Assembly (NCBI RefSeq): GCF_021462225.1
Contig: NC_061806.1
Span: 1,426,001 to 1,490,000 of the forward strand
Origin: Girardinichthys multiradiatus
Taxonomy: Eukaryota; Chordata; Actinopteri; Cyprinodontiformes; Goodeidae
Length of the DNA stretch: 64,000 bases
Direction: 5' to 3'
Made by a program: the position numbers and the translations under genes. The notes under the pieces were generated by a model, which did no database searches, was not told the origin of the DNA, and worked only from the letters and a program-made list of their open reading frames with translations. Position 1 is the first letter of the stretch, and each line of letters starts with the position of its first letter. Positions 12,091 through 25,094 of the stretch are shown here, one piece after another.

Positions 12091-13837
12091 ATGTAGTATT
12101 ATGGGGGTTTTAAGTTTTGCAGCAGGGGGGACACAAATGCTAGTTTATAACATTTACTGGAGCCCCCTACAGACCAAAGCACAGCAGCCTGTTGGATTTA
12201 TGAAATAAAGGTAGCTTTAAATTTTAAATGAGTCACTGAAAGGTGGACCGTTAACTGAGAGGAGTCCTTTATATGCCCTTTGGGGATCCAACCAACGGAC
12301 TAACGGTTTAACGTACCTCATACTGTGGTATGACTGGATGTTATTCAACATCAGCCAAGCTTTGAGCCAATTGGTTGTGGGCAAACACAGAAGCAGCCAA
12401 TGGCCTCGTTGCTGTATTCAAATGGGCCGAACAATAAGAATTCAGCCCTTGACACTCATCTGCTTTCACAGAGGCGCTCACTCAAAATCCACCGCGCTGG
12501 CAGACACAGATGAGAGGCGTTAGTCATCCCAGGATCTTAATTCACATCCTGCATGGATGCAGTTTTAATGGTGCTGTTTCCAGCAAATAAACCCTTGGAA
12601 ACTGAAATCAATAGTAATAAATCAGCATAACAAGAATCTCGGCTAAAGTTGGACAGAAAATGCACACTGTTTGACATTTATGAGGGATAACTTTTAATCC
12701 CCAGGTCCGCAACAGAAGAATAGTCCGACTGACTACAAATCACAGCTGTTGAGGTCCATAAAAAGGGGCTTGCCAAGGCTGACCCTGCACCCGCAGGAGC
12801 CTGTGGCCTATAATTACAGGCCAGTCCAGAGAGGGAAAACTGGAATGGAGCATTTTGAGCACAATGTTGTGAGCTCTGGATCAGAAAAAAATTTATCTTT
12901 TTACAATAATGTATAAGAGGGCAAAAAAAAAAAACAGCCGAGGTTCTGACTTTATAGTTTTATTACAGTGAGCAGCGACAGAGCAGAAGCAACGAATCAA
13001 GTGTGAGGATACCTGCTGTTAAGTTAATGCCACCCCTCTTCTCCTTCTCTCGGTCTGTGTGCAGCACACAAGACATGAACCTAATGCAAACAGCCCACTA
13101 ATGTGGTCCCAAACTGCCAAGACAGCTATAACCGTCCCAGCTGGAGCAGTTGTGACGAGAAGCAAGTGATTGGACCTGAGAAGGCAGGCAACAATGGACA
13201 AGTGTGTGTGTGAGCATGTGTGTGTAAGTTGGGAGAGACTAGGAGTACAGCTTTGTTCAGCGTCTGCTGCCCGGTCATTGGGAGACTGACATGATGGGGG
13301 TGACAGGAGGACAAAAGGTTCCCAACAGACTAGAAATGAGGTAACACATTAAATCCTACATACACACACAGGATCATCCCCCTCCCCATTGTAAACACAC
13401 ACACTGTTGAACACACATACGACACACCATTTGTTATTGCTCAAGGGGAGCACAAAGACAAGGAGGGGAAAAAACGGGAACTGGGACAAAAATCCAATTA
13501 ATCTGAAACAAGAAACACTCAGAGAGAGGGAAAAAGATCCGTTACTGACCTTTAACCTGTATCTATTTGGGTGTCAGTGTAGTGAGGGGCAAATTGTTTC
13601 ATTGTGAATTAATGCCAGGCTGTGTTTGTTGTGCCGGACTAAATGGAACAGTGAAATGGGAGATCGTGTATCATAGTGCCTCAGACAAAGTTTTCATATC
13701 CCCATTGCATTTTCATATTTTGCCAAAATACCCTGAACTTAAAATCCAGTAAAATCAATTGTCTTCTAAAGTTGCCTAATCTGTAAATATTCTTATATTT
13801 AATTTAATATCAGTATAAATCTAGCAATAATTAGATC
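12091..13837. other. No gene seen
   Basis: Non-coding DNA with short CA/TG runs near 13200-13225 and 13355-13400. No domain or repeat family recognised. Confidence 0.45.
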
Positions 13838-14765
13838 ATGAGGCCCATGGTAACTCTGGAGGAACTACATAGATTTACAGCTCAGGTAGAAGACTCTGTT
13901 GAAAGAACAACTATTAGACATGGCAGCAAAACTCTGGCATTTATGTAAGTGTGGCAAGATGAAAAGTCCCTGGTGAAAGAAGGTCATAAATTGTCCCATT
14001 TGGAGTTTGCACCTAGCCATGTAGAGGTGCTCTGATTGAACTTTTGGCCCTACAGCAAAATGCTATGTGTGATAAAACTACATCTGTTTATGCTAGGTAA
14101 AACTAATACTGCACCTCACCTGGAACACACTATCCTCATAGTGAAAAATTATGCTTACAGCATCATGTTGTGTAGAGACTTTTCTAGAGCAGGGACAGGG
14201 AAGCTGGTCAGAGTTAATGGGACAATAGAGGGAGCTAAATACAGGACAACCCTGGAATAAAACCTGTTAGAGTGTGCAAAAGACTGGAGACTGGGGCAAA
14301 CGTCCACCTTTATCAAGATGAACATTGACTCTAAGCATACAGAAAGAGCTACAATGGAATGATTTAGATCAAAGCACATGAATGTATTAAAACAGCCCAG
14401 TCAAAGTCCAGACAAAATTCCAGTGTTCACACCATTATCCGTATGGGCAGAAATGTGAGTCTCTAGATGTACAAAGCTTGTAGAGACATATCCCTGGTAG
14501 AGACTTGCAGTAAATTAAGTGAAAGATGGTTCTAAAGCATAATGGCTCCGGGGGCTTAATACAAATGCACACAAAACCTTTCAAATTTTTATTTGTAAAA
14601 ATGTAGAAAATTATGTAGCATTTTCCTTCCGCTTCACAATGATACACTACACTGTGTTGGTCTACCACATAAAATCCACATAAGATACACTGGTTTGTTC
14701 TTCTAATGTAGCTAAACATGAAAGGGTTGTAGAGGTATGACTTCCTTTCCATGCCAGTCTATTTG
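13838..14765 (+). pseudogene. Decayed Tc1 transposon with right terminal repeat
   Basis: Shifting plus-strand frames resemble a common teleost Tc1 transposase: 'VTLEELHRFTAQVEDSVERT'-type helix-turn-helix near 13845-13905, 'FSRAGTGKLVRVNGTIEGAK' at about 14179-14238, and 'QPSQSPD' near 14393-14413. The third catalytic region is lost to a deletion after 14415. The 3' part at 14560-14760 ('cacaaaacctttcaaatttt', 'ttgtgttggtctaccacat'-like) is the terminal inverted repeat region of the same family. Its counterpart word order is seen at 8944-9012. Dead copy. Confidence 0.72.
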
Positions 14766-14827
14766 CTTTTCACTCGAAGCAGCTCTGCTTTTCATTCTGT
14801 TGTTTTTAATACATTCAGAGACATGTG

Positions 14828-14848
14828 CCCCCCCCCCCCCCCCCCCCT
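14828..14848. repeat. Poly-C tract, 21 bp
   Basis: Uninterrupted run of 21 cytosines. Homopolymer C of this length is rare and prone to assembly or length error. Confidence 0.9.
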
Positions 14849-17800
14849 TCTTTTAGGCGGGAAGCAAAGAGGCTGGTGGTAGGCCAGTTTGAAGGCTTTG
14901 CCAGTGACTGAAAGTAAGGACGCTGTCTGCCCCCTCTGGCGATGCAGCAACAGGTGGGAGAGAGGAGGTGCTGAGATATTCTGTTGTGTTCCTTTTTTGT
15001 GTGTTTGAGTGTTTGTATGTCTATATGTGCTTGCAGGTATATATGCAGAGAAGTTGAAGCAGAGAGTGTCTGAAGTTAGAGTGCAGCTGCAAAGCGGATA
15101 ATGTGGGATAAATAAGCTGCAGCAATGCATTGAAAGCAGATATGTCAGAGGAGCTGCAGTCTCAACGGGTGATAGGACACAGCTGGGACATAAATATTGT
15201 AACACCTATAGAATGTTTTAGCAGCTGCATGATTGGCGCTTGTGGCACTCCCAAGGAAAGCTACATTGTAATTCAAGACAAATGCTCTATTGTCAGGTTC
15301 AGTTTTCAGAGCTACAGGGAAGGACAAGGAAATAGAGGGAACAAAATCAAAGTGATTCACGCCAAGATTCAATGGATTATTGTGTAAAGGCAGTTCAGCC
15401 TTGAAAAAGTAAACTGTCACCGGTTTGGAAGAACAATGTTGTTCCGTGCGCAAAGGTTGGAAATGTTTTGGCATGTTGGATTTTTGGTCACTTGCTGTGG
15501 CGGTGCTGTCACAGCAGGTGTTGTTCATCAGCTGTCTGAGTTCAAGTCACCCGCAGCCACTTGGGATTCAGTATGGATTGGAACCTAAAACCTTTGACCT
15601 CCCCAGTTTGAGTCATGATGACTTCAGCAACCCTCCACTGGCATTATTTTGCTAGCTGTCATGAAATTTGCTCGTAATACTCAGCAGCAGCCGAATGTTT
15701 GAGTCTCTGAGCTGGTAGAATGGCATAAAGCAGTGATTGTCTATTTTAGAGATAGCATTTGCTTGTATTTTTGACAAGAAACCTTCTTAAATTATGCAAA
15801 TAAAATCTATCTTTAAAGATGTGCTTTAAAAAATTAAACAGTTTTATGCCAAATATTCTGATGGTTTCAAAGTATTTGGACCAAACAGTTAGAAGGGCTA
15901 TAGAAACCAGTAAGCTCTCTGAAGGATAACAGTTATTAGAGCTTTTATTGGGGCTGTAATCACACCACAGATAGGAATGCTGATTTTACTGTGACCGAGC
16001 ATTTGGTAAAAGGTTCAAAATTTGCTAGAATTTCAAAGGTTCATGCTGCTCTAAACAAATGTCATTGTTGGGGCAATTCTGTTCTGATTTTTTTGGGTTA
16101 TTAAGGAACATGTTTTCTAAAAATGAAATGAGTAAATGCTGGCTCCCAGTTCCACAATCACTGTATAGTGGAACAGTGAGTCTATGGTGGAGAAGGCCTG
16201 TTAAGGTATCGAGATCTAACAAGGGCTTTAAGCTGTTATGATGTCAAAACTGATAACAAATTCCATCACATCATTCCTGTGGTTTAAATTTCTCATACAC
16301 CAATGATTTGAGTTTTCTCTGACTGTGTAGCATTGAGCAGCCACAGGGCCAGTCCTGGGCAGAACATTGATGGAGGCAAGGATGGACTGTCTGGTGTTGA
16401 AGACCACCATGCTTTGGTGCTGCAGGTGGTCTAAGTGAGGGGTCTTGTTGGTTGTCAGATGTCATGTGGATGCTGTGGATGTGGGGTGAGCAGTGTGGGC
16501 TCAGTCAAGGGGTTGTGTCTCGGGCCCATATCCGCCCTGTGCTGCCATTGTATTTCCTTATATTGATATGCCAGAGAAGGTGCCTGAATGATCTGAGTTT
16601 TCAAACTCTTTCAATGACTGCAAACTGCTCACTGGCCTGCCAGGGGTGTCTCCACTTTGCAGCTACATCCACTATAACTTCACATATTCTCGGCTTCAAC
16701 TTCTCATGCATACAAAACTGCTACTACTATCACTACATGTGTTTATGCTAGATTTTTAGAAGTCTAAGTCAAACCAAAATAACAAATAATTGTTAGAAAT
16801 GTAATGGTCAGTAGGAATAATTGCTGTGTTTATGTTTAAAATAAGCCAAGGTATTGTAGATTATTGTACAACAAGAATCTCAACTCATCATATGCCTGAA
16901 AAAGTTCTGATCCTACAAAGAAAGCTTCAATTTCCAGGTCATTTCAGAGCAAATACCTACAGTACGTTCTGTTGGATCAGCTTTCTCCTGGATGTTGCAT
17001 ACCGTCTTTGGACACACTGAAGGAATGTCTACTGACCTGAAGATACTAACCTCATGCTTGTCTTTTGTCTGCATTTCTGCAGCTACATGTAACAAAGCAG
17101 CTTTGGGTGCAGCACTAAAGCTACATATTTTCCCTGTCACTCCTGGGAAATTTCCTTTTACCAGGCTCTTTACTCCAGTCTTTGCGGGTGACAGGCTCTT
17201 CTGTGTTTGTTGTTTTAATGGAACATTGCAGGAATGAACGTGAAGTGTTGTGTATTACGAGGCCCACATAAACCATGGATATATAGCATCAGTAAATTAG
17301 CTTTTTATTGTGAGCATATGCTTTAAGCCTCTACTTCAGAGACTTGCTCACAATGCAAAAACACAGTGGATGGCTTAAAAGCCCTTGTCTGGGCGTATTT
17401 AGCAAATTTATGTGTACTTGAGACTGAGCTCTCAGACTAACAAATCCGTCCTTTAATGCTCATTTTCCATGTGTAGTATTGTGTGTAATACATCCTAAAT
17501 CTTCCTACTATGATGTGAAAAGCATATGAGTAACAAACATCTCATATAAAGGTTAGTAAAGGAAATCCGAATCCTGTTTATGGTTAAATGATGAACCGAT
17601 CTATAGGCCTTGCTACAGTTACAGTTAAATCATGGTGGCTCAAACTTTCTGGACAAACAACATTCAAGTTTTCTCAAATAATGAGGAACATTAAGAATTA
17701 CAAAAAGTGACACGATGTCATAATGTATGAGTGAGAGATAAGTCGTAAGACATGGTTTTACTGTTTTAAAAAAGACAAAATGATTGATGTTTTAAACTGT

Positions 17801-19521
17801 CTTTAGCATCTTTTATTAGCGATCAGGGCACTCACCATAGCTAGTGTTACAAGAACCACAATCTCAGTGTATACTCCGCAAAGAATGCAGATCTTTACTT
17901 TAGCTTCAAGATTTCCAAAGGTCTACCAACATTCCCAAATCCAGCATACTCCAAAGACACATTAAGGTTGAAAGCTCAGAATGAGAGAACAGAGCAGGTA
18001 TACTCCCTTCAGCCCTTCAGGTATTTGCTGAAAGTGCTGCTCTTTCATTTGCTTGTACCCTGAATGAGCTGTGTACATGTCTTAATGTGTCATAGAAAAT
18101 ACAATATGTTCTTGAATAGCTTCTTACATTTCAATAATGTCACTAGTAAACCACTAAAAATAACAAGTCATCTTCTGTCAGTAACAGCATCCACGTTGAA
18201 GGGTGTTGTTGTCAGTGTGACTGGGAAGCACTAAAGGGCAGAACATAGTCAGATGTACTGTGAGCTGCGCAGACTCTGCTCGCACTGTCAAAAGACGTAG
18301 GAGGCTTCATAGTTCGAGCAGACCAATTTCCTACATTCCTGGAGAAAAATTCCTACATTTCATCGCACACTTTTCCCACACAGCTTTGGAAAAACAAAAA
18401 GAAAAGAAGGTGGTGTTAAAAGCTTTTAAACCACACTAGGGATGACAAAGGGGAATAAACTTGTCAGTGAGGCAGAGAGAGTGGAATTGACACTGCGCTT
18501 ACTAATGACCGGCTCAGTTCAATGTGGAGACTTTTTCCCGTACGGCAGTTTATTGTGTGCGGTCGTAAAAACTGAGCTTAGTGCAGACATGTCTGGCAGA
18601 CGTCCGCTTTGAGTTTGGGTGGAGTCCGCAAACTCAAAGTGGACAACATATATGGACGACAGTATGTTTTGACCCTTTTTTGCCCCCTAGAGTTTTCATT
18701 GAAAAAATTAGATTTGTAAGTTTTATGTCGGTTAGTCAAATGTCTCCGGTTATCAGCAGATGTCTTGGTGATTCTCTACAAACTATTTTAATAGACTGAT
18801 TTTAGCTGGACTATTTGTCCCCTTCATCCCATGCTGATGATATGAATATTGTGAAATGATATTAGCTGATCATTTTGTGTCAGGGCAAAAATACAGTAAA
18901 AATATTTTTTCGGTCATAGGATATTCTTTTTGGGTCAGTAAAGCACTTTGTATAAACAACTCTGCATTAGATCATGCTGAACAATAATCTATAAACAGCA
19001 GGACCTTTCACCACAACAAATAAAATCGCAAAGTTTACAGAAAGCAATATTTCTTTGACCAAAATGTACCAAACATAGCAATTATCTGGGTGACAACACT
19101 GCCTATAAATCACAGTTCAACAAAACCATACATTCTAAACCTCTTATTTCAAGGAATGAATGCTTGAGAACCTAATCAATAAAGAAGTTGAAAAGGTTAA
19201 GGAATTGCAGACCAGGTTTATAAGAATGCACTAGATAAATAAAAAATTAAAAGAAGTAGACCAAGAGAAGATGCCAACCTAGCTGTAAAAGAACAAACAA
19301 AGGAGATATGTGAACAAAGGGAAGCAGCACAGATTATTCACTGAAAGGACAAAGAACACCAAAGAGGACAATAGAAAGATAACAATGTCTGAGAATGTGA
19401 AGCAGCACTCATTTCTGGGCATTTTTTTTGCCTTGATCAAGGCGACACCACTGGATGAAGCCAGACGTCCATAAATGTGCGTCTGTCAGTGGCAAAGGGG
19501 TGATCAATCAGACCTGGTGAC
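14849..19521. other. Long stretch with no gene seen
   Basis: About 4.7 kb of non-coding DNA. I find no domain-bearing frame on either strand, no convincing exon with paired splice sites, and no repeat with clear ends, apart from a small hairpin at 18604-18642. Confidence 0.45.
18604..18642. repeat. Small inverted repeat (hairpin)
   Basis: Arms 18604-18617 and 18629-18642 pair over 14 bp with one mismatch around an 11-nt loop. Confidence 0.7.
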
Positions 19522-19573
19522 CACCTCACAGATGCTCACACACAAGGAACACGACAATGATAAATTAGGAAAC
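19522..19573. repeat. Direct repeat, copy 1
   Basis: About 52 bp starting 'cacctcacagatgctcacac' that recurs 334 bp downstream with a few substitutions. Confidence 0.8.
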
Positions 19574-19855
19574 TCCAACTTTCCTCATGTGCATAACAAA
19601 CTGTTGCATGATCTTATCTTGCTTTGCTCCTTTTTGTTTCCCTTTCGCGGTCCCCCTCTAACTGAAATATAACCTGTCAGGTACCTGGAAGGTTAACAAG
19701 TATTTGCAACCATACAGATTTTTCTTTGTTTTACATTTTTGTCACATATAAATACTTTGGACCATGAAACGTTTTTTATATCAATGATAACCTGGGTAAA
19801 TACAAAATACAGTTTACATCCATTAGAGGAAAAAAGCTATCCAAATCAACCTGGG

Positions 19856-19907
19856 CACCTCACAGATGCTCACACACAAGGAACCTGACAGTAATAAATT
19901 AGGAAAT
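19856..19907. repeat. Direct repeat, copy 2
   Basis: Second copy of the 52-bp unit at 19522. The sequence between the two copies is not otherwise duplicated. Confidence 0.8.
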
Positions 19908-20069
19908 ACGCAGATGGTCAACATCAAGATAAAGTTTATCGTCAAGGGAACATTTGTTTTGCAGCCAGCAGAAAACGAATGTAAAGAAAATTACAAATAC
20001 AATCGACAGAAATACACAAATATGCACAACATTCATGATACAACTAGGATACAAACATAGGTAAAATTA

Positions 20070-20463
20070 GGCCTTGTCCACACGTAGGCGGATATCTGGG
20101 AAAACGAACTATGCGTTTTGGCTTTTCATCCACACATGAACTCCATTTTACATCACTAAAAACGAATAATTCTGAAAAGTCCAGCCAAAGTGGAGATTTA
20201 TAAAAACTTAGTGTGTCCATGATCAAACAGACTTTTACAGTTCGGTGCATCACTGTCTGTGACAAATATTGTGGCACTGACGTCACATGTGCGACCATTG
20301 TTTATAGACTCGGTCGTACAGTGGAGTAAAAATGAATGATGAACTATTTTCAATCGACACTATCTTGTGTTTTATCAGCTTTATATTCTAAAACTTATTT
20401 TTTTAAACAATGTAGGGGAGATATTTGTTATTTTTAAATACCCTGCTACGTGTGTACAAGGCC
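20070..20463. mobile_element. Harbinger-like MITE, 394 bp, TTA duplication
   Basis: The element starts GGCCTTGTCCACACGTAG and ends CTACGTGTGTACAAGGCC, an imperfect terminal inverted repeat of about 18 bp. It is flanked by TTA at 20067-20069 and 20464-20466. A 3-bp TTA/TAA duplication is typical of PIF/Harbinger elements. There is no coding capacity, so it is non-autonomous. The superfamily call rests on the target site only. Confidence 0.65.
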
Positions 20464-20661
20464 TTAAATAGGGTGACACAAACACTTTTTCTGATTGCAC
20501 AATGTATCTGCGAGCAGAAGGCAGTGAGTGACCTGTAATTATATTAAAGAAGAGGGTTTGGGCTAGCAATAACAGCTTTGGCCTGAAGGAGCTCTACAAG
20601 ACTTCACAATGCTGCTTAGTCTGTTTACTTTTTAGGGTGCTTTACATCCTAAAAACTGCAC

Positions 20662-20722
20662 GCACTATGGCCTAGAAATACTGTAGGCCATAGTGCCTAT
20701 AGTATTTGTAGGCACTATGGCC
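20662..20722. repeat. Two overlapping, mutually exclusive hairpins
   Basis: Three arms are present: 20662-20674, 20684-20696 and 20711-20722. The first pairs perfectly with the second (13 bp, 9-nt loop). The segment 20686-20697 pairs perfectly with the third (12 bp, 13-nt loop). The middle arm can be in only one stem at a time. Confidence 0.85.
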
Positions 20723-21047
20723 GAGTCTGCAGGGCGCATCCTGCTGGATGAGCCATTAATGTGTTGTTGAAGGTGCTTTTGGTAGGCTGGTCACTCCTGG
20801 GAAGTTTTAGCAATGTTCCATGTTTTTTCCCATTGTGGATAATAGCTCTCACTGTGGTTCATTGAATTCCCAAAACCGCAAAATAGCCTTCCAGTATGAT
20901 CGATGCAAATGACTTTGTATCTCATCTGTTCTTGAATCTCTTTTCCTTTGTTTCCAGCATAAAGCACTCATTGGTGTTAAGCACTATTTAGCAGTGTGGC
21001 TTTTTTCGATTATTCATGCAACCCTATTTCTCTCTGTACCATGCTAT

Positions 21048-21076
21048 ACACACACACACCAACACACACACACAAA
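21048..21076. repeat. CA microsatellite
   Basis: Interrupted (CA)n run of about 29 bp. Confidence 0.85.
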
Positions 21077-22133
21077 CTGTGCTGTTCTTCATGTCACTGT
21101 GGAATCACAGCACCTTGGAAAAAACCTAGATCCTTTTGGAGAGAAAGAACTTTCACATAATAGCATCCTTCTCAAGTGAATTGACACTCGGCGAGCTCTA
21201 AAAACGAGTACTTCGACAGCAGAACGACTTGGGGTGGAAGGAGATTTAAAATACACAGATTACACAGCAAATGTGGGACATGTGTAGGAAATTGCTGTTT
21301 TGCAAGAATTTGTCCCAAAACTGGAGCAGAATCTGCAGTGGGAAACTTTGTTATTTGGCTGACTGCTAGATGATGAATAGTGTAACAAAAATGCTTGGTC
21401 TGATACCAGGAACAATCCAAAGTGTCAAAATCTGTGACAGTGCAGTTTCAGGTCAACTAATTCCACATAACACCCACTGGAGGCCACTGGCAGACAGGTG
21501 GACGTAGAAAACTTTAAGACCTTGACAATCGAACAGAAGATCAAGAAGTACAGCCAAACATCATTCAAACGTCTTTCAGTCCTAAGACAATCATGACCTT
21601 CCTACGCTATTAGTACCTGCAAAATAGAGATTTATATTCTTTTTATACACCCAAGAGATAATCATGTGTGCCCTCACTAGGTTAACCCATTAAGGCTGAC
21701 AATATATCACAAATATATCATCATTGCAATATCAGGGTGTGCTATATTCATAACACGGACTGTTTTGAGTGCAATAATTGTTGCTCCCAAAGCAAAAAAA
21801 CTGCCCATGTCTTGCCAACTTCCAATAGTATCCTGATGCCTTCCATTCCCCAGGTAAGGTTTAGCCATCCATGTGATGTATAAGAAAACATGATTCGTCA
21901 GACCAGGCCACCTTCTTCCAGTGCTTTGTGGTACAGTTCTGATGCCCTTTATTGGTTCTTTCTGTGGTGACCAGGGGTCAGCATCGACAGTGTGACAGGA
22001 CTGTGGTTATGCAGACCCATAAGCTAAGATGTATCAGGATGGAGCTTCGGCATAGAACATCATGACATGGCAGCATTTTGTCTGCGGCTAGTCTTGCTTC
22101 AGAGTGTCAATAGCCAAGATGATGTGTGCACAG
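21077..22133. other. No gene seen; probable old repeat near 21840-22120
   Basis: Non-coding. The wording around 21890-21960 ('cagaccaggccaccttcttc') is reminiscent of an interspersed teleost repeat that also seems to continue on the other side of the hAT MITE at 22134-22462. I cannot name the family. Confidence 0.35.
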
Positions 22134-22462
22134 TAGGGCTGAAACAATTAAACGAATTAATCGGGATTATTGAAATAATCGTCAACTAATTTAGTAACTG
22201 AATAATCGTTAACTGGAATATACAGAATCTAAACCATGCCATTTGCTGAAAGAACAACCTTCTTGGAGCAGTAATTAGGCCAAAATCTTTCAAAAATATA
22301 TACATTTGGCATTTAATTTGAAAAATCTTCTTTGTCTGTAAATATGTTCAATTGGTTAAAATTCTGCAAAAAATCTCCTATTAAGCACCTTTTGCTATTA
22401 TTAATTGAAAAAATTGTCGACAAAATCATCAATTAGCAAAATAATCGTTAGTTGTAGCCCTA
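22134..22462. mobile_element. hAT-type MITE, 329 bp, with 8-bp target duplication
   Basis: The element starts TAGGGCTGAAAC and ends GTTGTAGCCCTA, an imperfect terminal inverted repeat, with ATTAATCG-type subterminal words at both ends. It is flanked by perfect 8-bp copies of GTGCACAG at 22126-22133 and 22463-22470. An 8-bp duplication is the mark of hAT transposition. No transposase; non-autonomous. Confidence 0.88.
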
Positions 22463-22470
22463 GTGCACAG

Positions 22471-25094
22471 GCCCAACGTTGTTGGCAAGTTGCCACAATG
22501 GCCTCCACTCCAAACCTAGGTTTTACCCAGGGCCACAGTATGGTGCCACCCCCAACCTATGCTAGAATGAACTTACTGTGGAGATTTTGTACCATCTAAG
22601 AACGCTTTGGAAACACTTACATTCTATCATGCGTAATTGGGAAGACCACTGAATTCTAAACATGTTTCTGAAGATCCATATAGAGACCATGAGAAAGACC
22701 ATCCATGTTCTGTTTGTTTTTGGCAGCATACCAGGGTCGTTAGCAGGTCCAAAGAGACCCTAAACTGATCTGTAAAAACCAGAGTATGTGAATTGGGAGG
22801 TGTGATTACTGAGGGAAAACAGTTCGATGAATTAAAAACTTAAACACAAAGTAAAATAGAAAGCCTAAAAGCAAACCAAATTAAGGATATCAACAAGTAC
22901 AACAAAAATACAACTAAAGTTGGTTCAGAGTCTGCAGAGTTCAGTTGGACCGAAGATTCAATAAGAATATGTTAGAGACCCTCAACCTTCTGTATTTGTT
23001 TCTCCACAGGTGGCATTCCTTGTATGAAGAGCAGTAAAACAAACCTCTCTGACAAACATCCTAACGCTGACATAAAACAGAGCCAAGATGGAAAAAAAAA
23101 ACCAAGCCGATTCCACTCTTCCAAATACGGATGCTGTTTTGACAAGCGTAGATCACTCTGTGCTATTTCACTATTTTTTCCCATTCTTTAATTTCTGAAT
23201 ATTGCGAAACTAAAATTTAAGATAAATCTCAAATCTGAACTGTTATTGTCTGGGAGATAATTTGGTGTGATAAGTGCCTTATCCTCTCTTGTTTGTGTTG
23301 CTGGTTGCTATATTGCTATTTGTGAATACATATATGTATTTGCTCAGTCAGAATATTGCACCCTTGTACATGGGGAGAAGAGTGAGCCAGGCATCCAGTT
23401 GAATCATTAGTTATTCATTGCTGAGTTTAGGGTAGCTGTATTGGTACTTTCTGTGTGATTATATCTTATTTTACACAAGCGATAATAAAATGCTGCAGCA
23501 AGGACCCCAAAAATAACATTGTGTGATAAAGATTCACTCACCTCAGCATACTGATAGCTTGCAATGGCTCCAACTGAGCCCGACATACAGCTTGACATAC
23601 TGTCCAGCAACAATCAGCATTCTTAATAAGTTGCCTAAAAGCTTGCTACTTGAGCAGAGAGTCCAACTAATGACCCAGCTAATAACAGTTTGTTACAGTT
23701 GAGAGATCTTGGACTTATAATTTACTTGTGAATAAGTTTGAAAAGTGCAGTAGTCCATAGCTGGAATTTTTATGCATTCCTTTTTGTCTGAGATATTCAT
23801 TCTTTTATTCCGTTTTTGTTCCCTTTTGTTTTGCTGTTAAAATAAAAGGTTTTGAGCTCTTTATTATGAGAGATGTACATAGGGGTGAGTAGTACTCTGA
23901 AAAGTAATCAAATTTAATCCCACCCCCTAGTAACCACATAAAAAAATAGCATAGTATTTTCACCCAGGGTTGTTATGTCATGATGATGCCCACGCATAAA
24001 TGGTCAAATTAAAACTTAAGAATATTTACATCCTAGTAATAGCTGTGGTTATTGTATAAATTCAAACACTATATGTTGAAAACTTGATAAAGCTCCAGAA
24101 AACATCCTGCTGGCCTACAAGAAGTTGATAACCATCTTCAACATGTGACTGCACTGAACATACACTTGTTTACAGGTGAAGTGTGATAATCGCAGTCGTT
24201 AGTGAAAATATTTTTATATTTTTATTTTAACCTGTGGCATTCGTATCTTTCAGGGGCTTTTCATCACTGAAAATACTTTAAAAGGGGGTGGGGGGCCCTA
24301 CTGGGTGAAGTTGATAGATTGCTGTTATGTGGACCTCTCTCTGTCCTTGGTCTTTAAGGATGGTCTTTGAAGTGCCTAATTTCTAGAACAAGGGTGGTTA
24401 AGAGCCATGGAAAACAAGATTACTCAACCCTCTCTCATCCAATTAATTACTCGATTGTTGGGGGACCTAAACTGCCTTTATCTCCTATCACCATCACCGT
24501 AGAACTCTTCACCTTTCATGACGATTGTCGACTTTCAGATCCTGCTCTGGAGAATATTGCAGAGTTCAAATGAAAATCACCTCTGCCAACATCAATGTGG
24601 CCTTAATAGGGAAAGATTGCTGCACATCCAATTAAAAGTGTACAGAATAAATTGGACTACTTAGATTACTCAAAGCCTTTACTAAGAAATAAAAACGTAG
24701 ACTTAATTGGTTTTGTGAGGAATTCTTAGTTTATCTTTAGAGCACAGTGACGTGGTTTAAGCCTGTGTAGAATTAGGGCTTTCTTTTCTTAACATTTCCA
24801 TAACATTTCTTTAATAAAGCGCAGGAAAAAAAGGCCATGCTTTCTCTAAGCTGAAGCCAGTATTTATGGTCATAACCTCATATTTGCTTCTTCACTCTGA
24901 TATGAAGTTGAAACCGGTGAGCAACAACTATGAAACAAATAAGCCTCCAGCTCTGCGCAAACAAAAAAAAAACTATCTGTATGAGCGTGGGCTACCCAAT
25001 CATAGTCCTACATCCTGCTCTGTGGGAGTTAAAGGCTGTAGATCTATATAGCTGCTAGGAACAGCAAATCCTGCATTACGGATGAGGCATGCCA
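22471..25094. other. No gene seen
   Basis: About 2.6 kb of non-coding DNA. No exon or element with clear ends recognised. Confidence 0.45.
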
